Shown one piece after another: positions 6,458 to 14,837 of a DNA stretch of 64,000 nt. The position numbers and the translations under genes were made by a program. The DNA is from Empedobacter sedimenti (GTDB taxonomy: Bacteria; Bacteroidota; Bacteroidia; Flavobacteriales; Weeksellaceae), in assembly GCF_030005555.1 (NCBI RefSeq), contig NZ_JASCQG010000012.1:1-64000 (forward strand), written 5' to 3'. Every line of letters starts with the position of its first letter. Position 1 is the stretch's first letter. The notes below the pieces were generated by a model. The model was given only the letters and a program-made list of their open reading frames with translations. It had not been told where the DNA came from and ran no database searches.

Positions 6458-9370
6458 CTAAAATTCAAATTCACCAACCAAAATTCCTTCTCCTCCAGAA
6501 TTTGGCTTATTATTTTGGAATGTAATCATTTTCTTTACTTGTTTTCCTGAGCTATACATCAAGTAAATCTCTACCGAAATAGTTGTTGGTCCCGAAATAC
6601 TCATTTGTCTTTCTCCATAAAAATTCGTTTCTATTTTATATTTTCCTTTAATCGCTTTTTTCAACATAAATTGTTCTGGTCCGAAACCTTGCGTTACATC
6701 TTCGCTCATTCTTCCTCCAATCGCAGTTGTACGATGTCCATAGAAACATTTCTCTCCATTTGGATCCGTCACCCACAAATCAATATCCGTCATATCTTTG
6801 TTCCAATTCATCACCACACGAATATCAACTGGAATATCCGCAATAATGTCTTTATTAATTTTTGATAAATTCAATTCTTTGCGATGTAGCGAAACTAAAT
6901 TGTTAATTTCAGGCACAATAATCTCCGTAATATCGCGATCTCGTGTTGCAATTTCTATCGAATAATCGTTTGTCAATACTTTGTATAAATGATCTAAAGC
7001 AGATTGATATTGTTCGTTATCTTGTAACGCCAACGCATAATCTCGGTAACTTTGTGCATCAAAAGGTCGCCAATCCAAGACTTTTTTCGTGATAAATAAT
7101 TCGGTTTGATATTCCTCAATTTCTTTCAATTTGTACGCTAACATTTTATACAATTCAGCATCTTCTAAACCTAAATCTGCAATAGAACTTAAAATTCTTA
7201 AACCTGTTATTTTATCTTTTTTCTGAAAGAAAAATGTTGCTACATCAAAATAAAATGCTGGTGTTTCGGCATAATCTTTTCTCAAATCCAAATAAGTTTG
7301 ATATGGATTTTTAGACGCTTCTATCAACTTCATGTATTCTTTGTCTGATTTAATATCGACCATTTTAATTTCTGGAACCGAAACTGATGATTCTTCCTTC
7401 ATTTTTTTATCTGCAACAAGCATATTTGCACTACTATTCGCTCTACTTTCTCTTCTTGCTCCGTATGCTGTAACAGAAACAGCTTGTATATCTGCTGAAA
7501 CTTCTCTTTCTTCAATTGCAATACCTTGCGCTCTTCCTTCTAACGCAACTGGAACTGGAACAGTATCCGAAACAGGTTTTGGATATTTTGGTTTTACATA
7601 TTTAAAATCTTTCTTCCACCACTCTCTCAATTCTTTTGCTTTCGCAATTGCATTTTTCAATAAATCAGCTTGTCGGCGCTCTTTTTGTTCAAAACCTTGT
7701 TTAGATAATTTATTGAATTCTGATTGCAATTCCGCTGGTGGATTGATTTTATATTTTACATAATCCGAAACATTTTCCAAGACAATTAAACTTGTGTTCG
7801 ACGTTACAATCGAAAATTGTTTCCCAATTTCTTCTATTTCTGTTTTATTTTGCTCTGGATTTAACTCTAAATAATTCACTTTATTTTGCGCCCAAACTTT
7901 ACTAATTTCAAAAGTTTGCGCAGCTTTACCTAAATCCAACTCTTTATTAAACTCAACTTTTCCGTTTCTTCCAAACATCATTGTCAATTTTGCATTTGGA
8001 TATTGCGAAATTCCAGCAATCGAAAAATCCTGATTTGCATCGTAACTTATCGGATAAACTTCTCCAGCTGTATTATTGATAATTCCCATAAATTGTAAGG
8101 AGCTTTGATTAATTTGTTCAAAAGCTTTATCAACAGAAGTATCGTTTAGATTAATGAATTTACCACCATTGCGCTGAGAAATCATTTTCAAAACTCCAAA
8201 ATTTGAAGTAGCTGAAGATGAAACTGCATAAATTGGTTGCTGAAATTCAAATCGATTTGATCCAAAAGAAGAAATTCCATCCGAAAACAATAAATATTCA
8301 TCTGATTTTAATGTAGTCGAGATAATTTTAGAATAATTTGTTCCACCATCATAGATCATCGTTTCTAAATACTTTTTCAACTCAGACCAATCACCATTTT
8401 TGATTTGAAAAGACCTTCCTTTCTCCAAGTTAATATTCAACAAAGCAACTTCAATATTTAGATTTTGTTGTTTTTCTATTATTTTACCAAGAAATTCAAT
8501 CTCTTTTTTATGATCACGTTTCAAACCACTCAATGAATTATCCCAAATGATTCCAATATTTTTTGACCAAACTTTAGCAATCGGTTTATCATCAATCACA
8601 GAGTTTGCGTAGAAATAAACTGATCCATCTAAATTTTTCTGAATAAAAGACTCAATTTTATTCGTTGCTTTTGGCAAATTAATCGTCAATGATTTAGTTG
8701 GAGCAAAATCTGTTTTAGACATACTTGCTTCAAAAACATTGCTATTTTCTGAGAAATTAAACGTTCCATCTGGCGACTCTGTTAGTTGCGGTTTTTCCGT
8801 TGAGTTATAAACCTTAGTTGTTAAGCTAAATTTCGCAATTTTCTTTGACGAATCTAAAGGTAAATGATATTGATATGCCGATTTATCATACTTTAAAACT
8901 TGATAATACGACAACTGAATAGTGCGCAAACCATTTGCAGGAATAGGTGAAATTCGCGTACGGAAATTATTTCCTTCGACTTTTTCGATAATTCCAGGAT
9001 CGATATTTTGTTTCTGAATACTTTCAAAAACCTCCACAGCACGCGCCTTCGCTACAGGAACTGCATTGCGCATTTTTCCATTAATATCTATCGCATAACC
9101 GCTAACCGTCGTATTTTCGGGCATAGGAAACACTAAATTCCCTTCAAGATTACGAGATGATGAATTACTAAAAACTAAAGTCGTTGTTGTTTTGGCTAAA
9201 TTTCCAAAAATTTCGACTTGTGTCGACATTTCTTGTAGCGTTACAGATTTTTCGTCAGGACGAGAACCTATTTCTATTCTCGGAATTCCGATACGAATAT
9301 CTTGCGCTACTATTTTTGTAGTCCATAAAAAGGCTACAAAAAAGACTAGAAGTGGAAAATACTTTTTCAT
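6458..9370 (-). CDS. Secreted VIT / von Willebrand A / DUF2135 protein
   Basis: The start is placed at the ATG beginning MKKYFPLLVFFVAFLW (970 aa), which opens a signal peptide ending near IVAQ; an in-frame ATG 30 nt upstream would spoil it. A VIT-like domain (about residues 30-165) leads into a vWA-like domain (about 290-450). Then come a linker, a helical TPR-like region (about 690-830), and a C-terminal DUF2135 domain with the WNKDMTDIDLWVTDPNG segment. The linker near 620-650 reads VSVTAYGARRESR, resembling the start of a SusC-type TonB plug. Family members are extracellular or periplasmic and may bind proteins; the actual role is unknown. It is convergent with yifB. Confidence 0.8.
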   Translation of the reverse strand: MKKYFPLLVFFVAFLWTTKIVAQDIRIGIPRIEIGSRPDEKSVTLQEMSTQVEIFGNLAKTTTTLVFSNSSSRNLEGNLVFPMPENTTVSGYAIDINGKMRNAVPVAKARAVEVFESIQKQNIDPGIIEKVEGNNFRTRISPIPANGLRTIQLSYYQVLKYDKSAYQYHLPLDSSKKIAKFSLTTKVYNSTEKPQLTESPDGTFNFSENSNVFEASMSKTDFAPTKSLTINLPKATNKIESFIQKNLDGSVYFYANSVIDDKPIAKVWSKNIGIIWDNSLSGLKRDHKKEIEFLGKIIEKQQNLNIEVALLNINLEKGRSFQIKNGDWSELKKYLETMIYDGGTNYSKIISTTLKSDEYLLFSDGISSFGSNRFEFQQPIYAVSSSATSNFGVLKMISQRNGGKFINLNDTSVDKAFEQINQSSLQFMGIINNTAGEVYPISYDANQDFSIAGISQYPNAKLTMMFGRNGKVEFNKELDLGKAAQTFEISKVWAQNKVNYLELNPEQNKTEIEEIGKQFSIVTSNTSLIVLENVSDYVKYKINPPAELQSEFNKLSKQGFEQKERRQADLLKNAIAKAKELREWWKKDFKYVKPKYPKPVSDTVPVPVALEGRAQGIAIEEREVSADIQAVSVTAYGARRESRANSSANMLVADKKMKEESSVSVPEIKMVDIKSDKEYMKLIEASKNPYQTYLDLRKDYAETPAFYFDVATFFFQKKDKITGLRILSSIADLGLEDAELYKMLAYKLKEIEEYQTELFITKKVLDWRPFDAQSYRDYALALQDNEQYQSALDHLYKVLTNDYSIEIATRDRDITEIIVPEINNLVSLHRKELNLSKINKDIIADIPVDIRVVMNWNKDMTDIDLWVTDPNGEKCFYGHRTTAIGGRMSEDVTQGFGPEQFMLKKAIKGKYKIETNFYGERQMSISGPTTISVEIYLMYSSGKQVKKMITFQNNKPNSGGEGILVGEFEF

Positions 9371-9470
9371 ATAGTTTGATTTATAGGTAAGATGCAACAA
9401 TTTACAAAAAGGTTGGTTTGATTATGAAAAAGTTTTAAGTGTTGAGTTGTGAGTTATAGGTTTATTTTAG

Positions 9471-9490
9471 ATTCCTCCTTTCGTCGGAAT
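9471..9490. repeat. Short intergenic inverted repeat
   Basis: ATTCC (9471-9475) and GGAAT (9486-9490) flank TCCTTTCGTC. It is similar in style to the element at 337-357. It lies in the gap upstream of the VIT gene. Confidence 0.4.
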
Positions 9491-9529
9491 GACATTTACT
9501 CAATTCGCATTAATAAAATCATCATTTTG

Positions 9530-9551
9530 AACTTGATTTTAGAAACAAGTT
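9530..9551. repeat. Short intergenic inverted repeat
   Basis: AACTTG (9530-9535) and CAAGTT (9546-9551) are separated by 10 nt. Together with the TCATTTTG before it, this resembles the TTCTGAACTTG-type elements scattered through many flavobacterial genomes. Confidence 0.4.
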
Positions 9552-9576
9552 TTTAAAAGAAATAAAAAAAAATAAT

Positions 9577-9584
9577 TATATTTG
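9577..9584 (+). promoter_or_regulatory. Probable -7 box for the 57-aa membrane peptide
   Basis: TATATTTG matches TAnnTTTG and lies 23 nt before the ATG at 9608. No clear TTTG is found at the -33 position. Confidence 0.4.
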
Positions 9585-9607
9585 ACTGAATTACAATTTA
9601 TAATAAA

Positions 9608-9781
9608 ATGAAAAACATATTATATATAACAGGATTAGCTTTAATATTAACTTCAATTTTATTAGTCTTAGAATTTTCTGATTCTAATAGAATGAGCTTG
9701 ATTGCAGGAATGATACTTCCTATAGGTTTAGCCTTTAATATACTTGGTTTTATCTTAAAACCTAAAGCAATAAAAAATTAA
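9608..9781 (+). CDS. Small two-helix membrane protein, function unknown
   Basis: A 57-aa reading frame runs from ATG 9608 to TAA 9781. It has two hydrophobic segments (residues 3-21 and 32-51), a short polar loop (EFSDSNRMS) and a basic tail KPKAIKN. I recognise no family. Support for its being real: a -7 box 23 nt upstream, a strong terminator 30 nt downstream, and a membrane-protein composition over its whole length. It stands alone between two minus-strand genes. Confidence 0.55.
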   Translation: MKNILYITGLALILTSILLVLEFSDSNRMSLIAGMILPIGLAFNILGFILKPKAIKN

Positions 9782-9810
9782 ATTAATATTCTGCCATAAA
9801 TGTTAAATTA

Positions 9811-9847
9811 AAAAGCCAATTGTTTTTACAAACAATTGGCTTTTTAA
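9811..9847. terminator. Bidirectional terminator
   Basis: AAAAGCCAATTGTTT and AAACAATTGGCTTTT form a 15-bp stem with a 4-nt loop and poly-A/poly-T flanks. It serves both the 57-aa gene (plus) and phoH (minus), whose stop codon lies at its edge. Confidence 0.9.
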
Positions 9848-9848
9848 T

Positions 9849-10823
9849 TTATTTCTTAATATCTATTTTCTCTCTTTCTTTATCTTCACTCTTCTTATAA
9901 GCTTTCAATACTTCTCGAACAATTTTGTGTCGAACAACATCTTTATCATCTAAAAAGATAAAACCAATATCTTTTACATCTCTTAATATTGTAATTGCTT
10001 CACGTAAACCCGATTTTTGTTTTGGTGGTAAATCAACCTGATCTGGATCTCCAGTAATAATAAACTTAGAGTTTTTACCCATACGTGTCAAAAACATTTT
10101 CATCTGAGCATACGTTGTATTCTGCGCTTCATCCAAAATAACAAATGCATCATCTAAAGTTCTACCACGCATAAAAGCTAAAGGTGCAACTTCAATCACT
10201 CCTTTTTCTGTGTAAGCAGAAAGCTTTTCGAACGGAATCATATCTTTCAACGCATCATATAATGGTTGTAAATATGGATCTAGTTTATCCTTCATATCTC
10301 CTGGTAAAAAACCTAGATTCTCTCCTGCTTCAACAGCTGGGCGCGTCATAATAATACGACGAACTTCTTTGTTTTTTAACGCTTGTACAGCCAATGCAAC
10401 AGCTGTATACGTTTTTCCAGTACCAGCAGGTCCTATAGCGAAAACCATATCTTTATCATACACCTTTTGCACCAAACTTGATTGTCCTGGTGTTTGTGGC
10501 TTGATAATTTTTCCATTAACACCATGCACAATAATTGAATCTTCTTTTTTCATTTGAAGCATTTCGTTATTGTCTTCGGTCATAATGATTTCGAGTTCGC
10601 GATCAGAAAGTCGGTTGTATTTGTGAATGTGTTGAATAATTTTCTGAATTTTCTGGTCAAAAACTTTCAGAACATCCTCATTTCCAAATACTGTAAGATC
10701 TCTACCTCGAGCAATAATTTTCAATTTGGGATAATACTCTTTAATGCGTTTTAGATGTTCGTTATTAGCGCCGTAGAAATCTTGGGCGTTAATTTCAGCT
10801 AATTCGATATTAATTTCTGTCAA
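9849..10823 (-). CDS. PhoH family ATPase
   Basis: The 324-aa protein has an N-terminal KH-like segment (about 1-110) and a PhoH P-loop domain with Walker A GPAGTGKT and Walker B FVILDEAQN, followed by ITGDPDQVDLP. This matches the PhoL/YbeZ-type PhoH proteins, which are linked to RNA metabolism and often sit next to ybeY; ybeY is not here. The C-terminus is highly charged (KKSEDKEREK). It is divergent from the SAM hydroxide adenosyltransferase across 74 bp. The family is certain; the substrate is not. Confidence 0.92.
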   Translation of the reverse strand: MTEINIELAEINAQDFYGANNEHLKRIKEYYPKLKIIARGRDLTVFGNEDVLKVFDQKIQKIIQHIHKYNRLSDRELEIIMTEDNNEMLQMKKEDSIIVHGVNGKIIKPQTPGQSSLVQKVYDKDMVFAIGPAGTGKTYTAVALAVQALKNKEVRRIIMTRPAVEAGENLGFLPGDMKDKLDPYLQPLYDALKDMIPFEKLSAYTEKGVIEVAPLAFMRGRTLDDAFVILDEAQNTTYAQMKMFLTRMGKNSKFIITGDPDQVDLPPKQKSGLREAITILRDVKDIGFIFLDDKDVVRHKIVREVLKAYKKSEDKEREKIDIKK

Positions 10824-10873
10824 ATGGGGTAGTTTTTTAGTTCACTTAAACAAAAATAAAGAATAATAAACAA

Positions 10874-10881
10874 TATATTTG
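10874..10881 (+). promoter_or_regulatory. -7 box upstream of the SAM hydroxide adenosyltransferase
   Basis: TATATTTG fits TAnnTTTG and ends 16 nt before ATG 10898. No TTTG is visible at the expected -33 spacing. A 12-bp direct repeat, GCAATTATTACA, follows at 10881-10892 and again at 10901-10912, the second copy inside the first codons. Confidence 0.45.
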
Positions 10882-10897
10882 CAATTATTACAGAATA

Positions 10898-11749
10898 ATG
10901 GCAATTATTACATTAACATCGGATTTTGGTACAAAAGATTATTTTGTATCCAGCGTTAAAGGCGCAATTCTAAAGGAATTGGCTGATGTTACAATTGTAG
11001 ATATTTCACACTTTGTTAATCCTTACGATTTATCTGAAGCGGCTTATATTATTCGAAATTCTTACGAAGAGTTTCCTGAAGGAACTATCCATATTATTGG
11101 TGTTAATGCATTAAGTACTCCTTTGCAAAAACCAATTTGTGCCTTAATCAACGGACATTATTTTATTTGTGCAGATAATGGAATTTTATCTTTAATCTGT
11201 CAAAAAAATGAACCTGAAGAAATTTACGAAATCACAGCTTATCCGGAAGGAATAGATAGTTTATTTCCGATGAAAAATTGTTTTGTACCTGTTGCTTGCC
11301 ATTTGGCGCGTGGTGGTGTACAATCTCTTTTAGGAAATAAGCGCACAGAAATGAAACAACTAAATGAGCTAAAACCTATTTACCGTGATGATAAATTTAT
11401 CATAGGAAATGTGGTTTATATTGATCATTTTGGAAATGTGGTAACTAATATTTCAAGAGACTTTTTTGAAGAACTCGTTCAAGATCGAAAATATAAAATT
11501 TTACTTCGTCAGAAAGATTTTTCGATGACAGATATTACAATCATATACAACCATTACAACGAAGTTGTACAAGATTTCAGTAAAGAAGTGCAAGCTTTTG
11601 GTCGTACGCTTTGTTTGTTTAATTCGGCTGATTTTTTAGAAGTTACTTTATACAAAAGTAATCCTTCAATTTCTGGTGGAGCAAATCAGTTAATGGGACT
11701 TAAAAAAGGTGATACAATTACAATTGAATTTGAAAATAACGTTGAATAA
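10898..11749 (+). CDS. S-adenosyl-L-methionine hydroxide adenosyltransferase (DUF62)
   Basis: This enzyme family cleaves SAM to adenosine and methionine using water, and is related to bacterial fluorinases and chlorinases. The 283-aa length is typical. The N-terminus ITLTSDFGTKDYFVSSVKG carries the conserved SDFG motif. The segment VVYIDHFGNVVTNI in the C-terminal half is also characteristic. It is followed after 30 nt by hemJ and then gldF and gldG, so the four may be one transcript. Nothing in the sequence suggests halogenation; the hydrolytic form is assumed from the family. Confidence 0.9.
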   Translation: MAIITLTSDFGTKDYFVSSVKGAILKELADVTIVDISHFVNPYDLSEAAYIIRNSYEEFPEGTIHIIGVNALSTPLQKPICALINGHYFICADNGILSLICQKNEPEEIYEITAYPEGIDSLFPMKNCFVPVACHLARGGVQSLLGNKRTEMKQLNELKPIYRDDKFIIGNVVYIDHFGNVVTNISRDFFEELVQDRKYKILLRQKDFSMTDITIIYNHYNEVVQDFSKEVQAFGRTLCLFNSADFLEVTLYKSNPSISGGANQLMGLKKGDTITIEFENNVE

Positions 11750-11779
11750 AATTTAATTGAGAGATTTTTAATAAACTAT

Positions 11780-12325
11780 ATGACTTATAATTATCTAATA
11801 TACAAAGCAATACACGTAATTTTTGTAGTTAGTTACTTTGCTGGATTATTTTACATTGTTCGTTTGATGATTTATCATACCGAAACACAACAAATGGACG
11901 AGCCTAAAAAGACTATTCTACAGGATCAATACACTTTCATGGAGAAAAAACTCTGGAATGTAATTACCGTCCCTGCTTTGATCATTTTAGTTACAATGGG
12001 ACTAAACATGCTTTACAAAAATCAAGCATTATTAGAAATGCCTTGGATGAAGAGTAAACTTGGTATGGTGAGTGTTCTATTGATTTATCATTATTGGTGT
12101 TGGCGAACATTGAAACAAATACAGAACAAAGTTTTCAAATACACTTCTGTTCAACTCCGAATGATGAACGAATTGGCAACAATTCTACTTTTTTCTATTG
12201 TATTTGCTGTGATACAGAAAGCTATGTTTGGTGAATATTGGTATTGGTCAATCATAAGTTTCTTTGGTTCTGGTGTAATACTTATGCTTATTGTGCGTTT
12301 AATTAATCGTAATAATAAAAAATAA
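11780..12325 (+). CDS. hemJ: CopD/HemJ family protein, probable protoporphyrinogen IX oxidase
   Basis: The 181-aa protein has four transmembrane helices. The first carries the family signature AIHVIFVVSYFAGLFYIVRL with the conserved His, followed by LMIYHTE. HemJ oxidises protoporphyrinogen IX to protoporphyrin IX in heme synthesis in organisms lacking HemG or HemY. I cannot tell whether those are absent here. Its stop is 1 nt before the gldF start, so translation is probably coupled. The assignment rests on length, topology and the N-terminal motif. Confidence 0.8.
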   Translation: MTYNYLIYKAIHVIFVVSYFAGLFYIVRLMIYHTETQQMDEPKKTILQDQYTFMEKKLWNVITVPALIILVTMGLNMLYKNQALLEMPWMKSKLGMVSVLLIYHYWCWRTLKQIQNKVFKYTSVQLRMMNELATILLFSIVFAVIQKAMFGEYWYWSIISFFGSGVILMLIVRLINRNNKK

Positions 12326-12326
12326 C

Positions 12327-13055
12327 ATGTGGACAATCTTCAAAAAAGAGTTTTCCAATTTCTATTTAGGCTTCACAGCTTATCTGGCAACCGCAACATT
12401 TGTTATTGTTTCGGTTTTATTCCTTTGGTTTTTTGATAACGAATTCAATGTTTTCAATACAGGAAATGCATCTTTAAGTAGCTTTTTCTTTATTGGACCT
12501 TGGATTTTTCTATTCATGATTCCTGCATTAACCATGAAATTAATTGCGGAAGAGCAAGCAAATGGCACATTATTGTGGTTATTCACACTACCTATAAAAA
12601 ATAACCAAATTATTTGGGGCAAATATTTAGCAGTCGTTTCAGTTGTCATTTTTTGTCTACTTTCAACTTTCTTGTTCACAATTACATTACAAGAGTTCTT
12701 GGTATCTGAACAAGAGTTAGATTACGGAACAATTTTTTCTGGTTATTTAGGACTTTTCTTTTTAGGAAGTTTATTCGCTGCAATTGGTTTATTTACCTCA
12801 TCTATTACCAAAAATCAAGTAATGGCTTATGTTTTGGCAGTTTTCTTTTGCTTCATTATTTTTTATGGATTCGAAAGTTTAGCGTCGTACAATTTACTTG
12901 GTTCGATGGATTTCTATGTTCAAAAAATTGGAAGTTTTACACATTACAACCAGTTTTTGAAAGGAATTATTGACACACGAGATTTACTTTACTTTTTGAT
13001 TTTGATTGGAATTCTGAATCAAATTTCAATTGTTAATCTTGAAAATAAAAAATAG
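12327..13055 (+). CDS. gldF: Gliding motility ABC transporter permease GldF
   Basis: This is a 242-aa ABC-2-type permease with about six membrane segments. The conserved cytoplasmic motif PALTMKLIAEEQANGTLLWLF is typical of this family. GldF works with GldG and the ATPase GldA, which is encoded elsewhere. In Flavobacterium johnsoniae all three were identified as gliding genes, although some gliding relatives lack them. Immediate adjacency to gldG supports the name. The gap to gldG is 4 nt from the TAG at 13053. Confidence 0.9.
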   Translation: MWTIFKKEFSNFYLGFTAYLATATFVIVSVLFLWFFDNEFNVFNTGNASLSSFFFIGPWIFLFMIPALTMKLIAEEQANGTLLWLFTLPIKNNQIIWGKYLAVVSVVIFCLLSTFLFTITLQEFLVSEQELDYGTIFSGYLGLFFLGSLFAAIGLFTSSITKNQVMAYVLAVFFCFIIFYGFESLASYNLLGSMDFYVQKIGSFTHYNQFLKGIIDTRDLLYFLILIGILNQISIVNLENKK

Positions 13056-13059
13056 TGCC

Positions 13060-14730
13060 ATGAAAAAATTAAACAAAAAACATCTAATTACTTTCATCGC
13101 ATTTATCGCGCTTTTTATCATCGCTCAATTTGTTTACATTCGAATTGACATGACGAAAGACAAACGTTTTACCTTAACTTCTACAACCGAAAAGTTAGTA
13201 GAAAATGTAAAACAACCGCTTAAAATTGAAATTCTTTTGGGTGGAGATTTAACAGGCGATTACAGAATTTTGAAGAACGAAATTCAGTTTTTATTAGACG
13301 AACTTCGCGAAAAAAACAGCAATATTTCTTATTCTTTTGTTGATCCTGTCGATTTAGGACAAGCCGAATTAGAGCAAAATAAATTGGCTCCAGTTCCGAT
13401 TAAAACCGACAAAGGAATTTTGAATGTTTATCCGTACGCAAAATTAACTTACGGCGACAAATCCACTTATATGGAGCTTTTGGTCAATGATCCTTCTACT
13501 CCATTCGAAAAGTTAGCGTTGGCTTCAACAGAAAAATTAGAATATTTATTTGCCGAAAAAATTCAGAAAGCAACCAATTTTGAGCGCAAACGAGTTGGTT
13601 TTATCGTTCATCATGACGAATTACCAGAAGCAAATATTCAAGGATTAGGTTCTGCTTTGTCAGAAAAATATGATGTTGAGATCTACCTTAATCCAATTGC
13701 AAACAAATCGTTTACTTTACAACCTGCGGATTTGGATAGTTTGAAACGTTTTGATGCCTTAATTGTCGCAAAACCTACATTACCTTTTTCTGATATGGAT
13801 AAATTGGTTTTGGATCAATATATCATGAATGGCGGAAAAATGATGATGGCTGTGGAAACTGTGGATGCTGAAATGGATTCTATTTTCCGAAGTGGTAAAA
13901 TCGTTGCCTTTCCAAGAGATTTGAAATTAAATGATTTCTTATTCAATTATGGTGTTCGTATTCATCCGGCTGTTATCAAAGATATGAACGGTGCGCAAAT
14001 TGTTTTGGCAGATGGCGAAACAGCAGGAAATACAAGTTACAATTATTACAATTGGCCTTATTTTGAATTAGGAATTAAAGGTGAAGAAAACCCAATTACA
14101 AGTTCAATCGATCCAGTTTTATTTCAATTTGCAAATCCAATCGAATTACTAAAAAATCCAAATATCAAGCAAACTGTTTTATTGAGTTCTTCTGAACAAA
14201 GCTCAATGAAACCTGCTTTAAATTATATTCAATTAAACGAAGTTGAAATCGAAAATCCTGAAGAATATAAAATGGGAAAAATTCCGATGGCAGTTTTGTT
14301 AGAAGGTAATTTCAATTCGGCTTATGCTTCGCGTTACGAACGTAAAGAATTTCCTAATTTCAAACCGAAAACTACCGATGGAAAAATGATCGTTATTTCG
14401 GATGGAGATGTTCTAAAGAATGCATTGTGGAGAGGAATTCCAATGCAATTAGGAGAAAATAAATTTTCTGTTCGCCCAGATAATCCGGATGGAAAACCGA
14501 AAACTTACGCCAACCAAACATTTATAATGAATGCAATGGATTATTTGTTAGGCGATGCAGATTTCTTGGCTTTACGCAATCGTAAATTAGAAATTCCTTT
14601 ATTGAATGAAACCACTGTTATCCAAGAAAAGTCAACTTGGCAAATGATTAATCTACTTGTTCCTGTTGCAATGATTAGTTTATTAGCCGGAATTGGTTAC
14701 TTTATTAGGAAGAAAAAATATTCTAAATAA
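13060..14730 (+). CDS. gldG: Gliding motility ABC transporter component GldG
   Basis: The start is set at ATG 13060 (556 aa, MKKLNKKHLITFIAFIALF), because the earlier in-frame codon at 13030 lies within gldF. The N-terminal helix (about residues 8-28) anchors a large extracytoplasmic region of the DUF4350/Gld type (RIDMTKDKRFTLTSTTEKLV). A second helix near the end (LLVPVAMISLLAGIGYFI) is followed by the basic tail RKKKYSK. It pairs with GldF. A terminator follows at 14754-14781, closing the probable four-gene transcript that begins at 10898. Confidence 0.9.
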   Translation: MKKLNKKHLITFIAFIALFIIAQFVYIRIDMTKDKRFTLTSTTEKLVENVKQPLKIEILLGGDLTGDYRILKNEIQFLLDELREKNSNISYSFVDPVDLGQAELEQNKLAPVPIKTDKGILNVYPYAKLTYGDKSTYMELLVNDPSTPFEKLALASTEKLEYLFAEKIQKATNFERKRVGFIVHHDELPEANIQGLGSALSEKYDVEIYLNPIANKSFTLQPADLDSLKRFDALIVAKPTLPFSDMDKLVLDQYIMNGGKMMMAVETVDAEMDSIFRSGKIVAFPRDLKLNDFLFNYGVRIHPAVIKDMNGAQIVLADGETAGNTSYNYYNWPYFELGIKGEENPITSSIDPVLFQFANPIELLKNPNIKQTVLLSSSEQSSMKPALNYIQLNEVEIENPEEYKMGKIPMAVLLEGNFNSAYASRYERKEFPNFKPKTTDGKMIVISDGDVLKNALWRGIPMQLGENKFSVRPDNPDGKPKTYANQTFIMNAMDYLLGDADFLALRNRKLEIPLLNETTVIQEKSTWQMINLLVPVAMISLLAGIGYFIRKKKYSK

Positions 14731-14753
14731 AATTTATATTCATATCTATTTTT

Positions 14754-14781
14754 AGCTCAAGTAAATACTTGAGCTTTTTTT
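14754..14781 (+). terminator. Rho-independent terminator after gldG
   Basis: AGCTCAAG, loop TAAATA, CTTGAGCT, then T7. It lies 24 nt after the gldG stop. Confidence 0.85.
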
Positions 14782-14837
14782 GTTTTAAATAAAAAGATTT
14801 AACTATTTTTAATTCACACTATTTGAATTAAAACTTA

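Noticed and set aside
7425-7500. TonB-dependent receptor pseudogene inside the VIT gene.
   Set aside because: The frame is open across the region and only a short plug-like motif is present, so it is a motif in a linker and not a broken receptor.
7332-7763. 143-aa plus-strand frame inside the VIT gene.
   Set aside because: Its hydrophobic Ser/Ala-rich translation is typical of the complement of a charged coding region; the minus-strand protein has recognisable domains.
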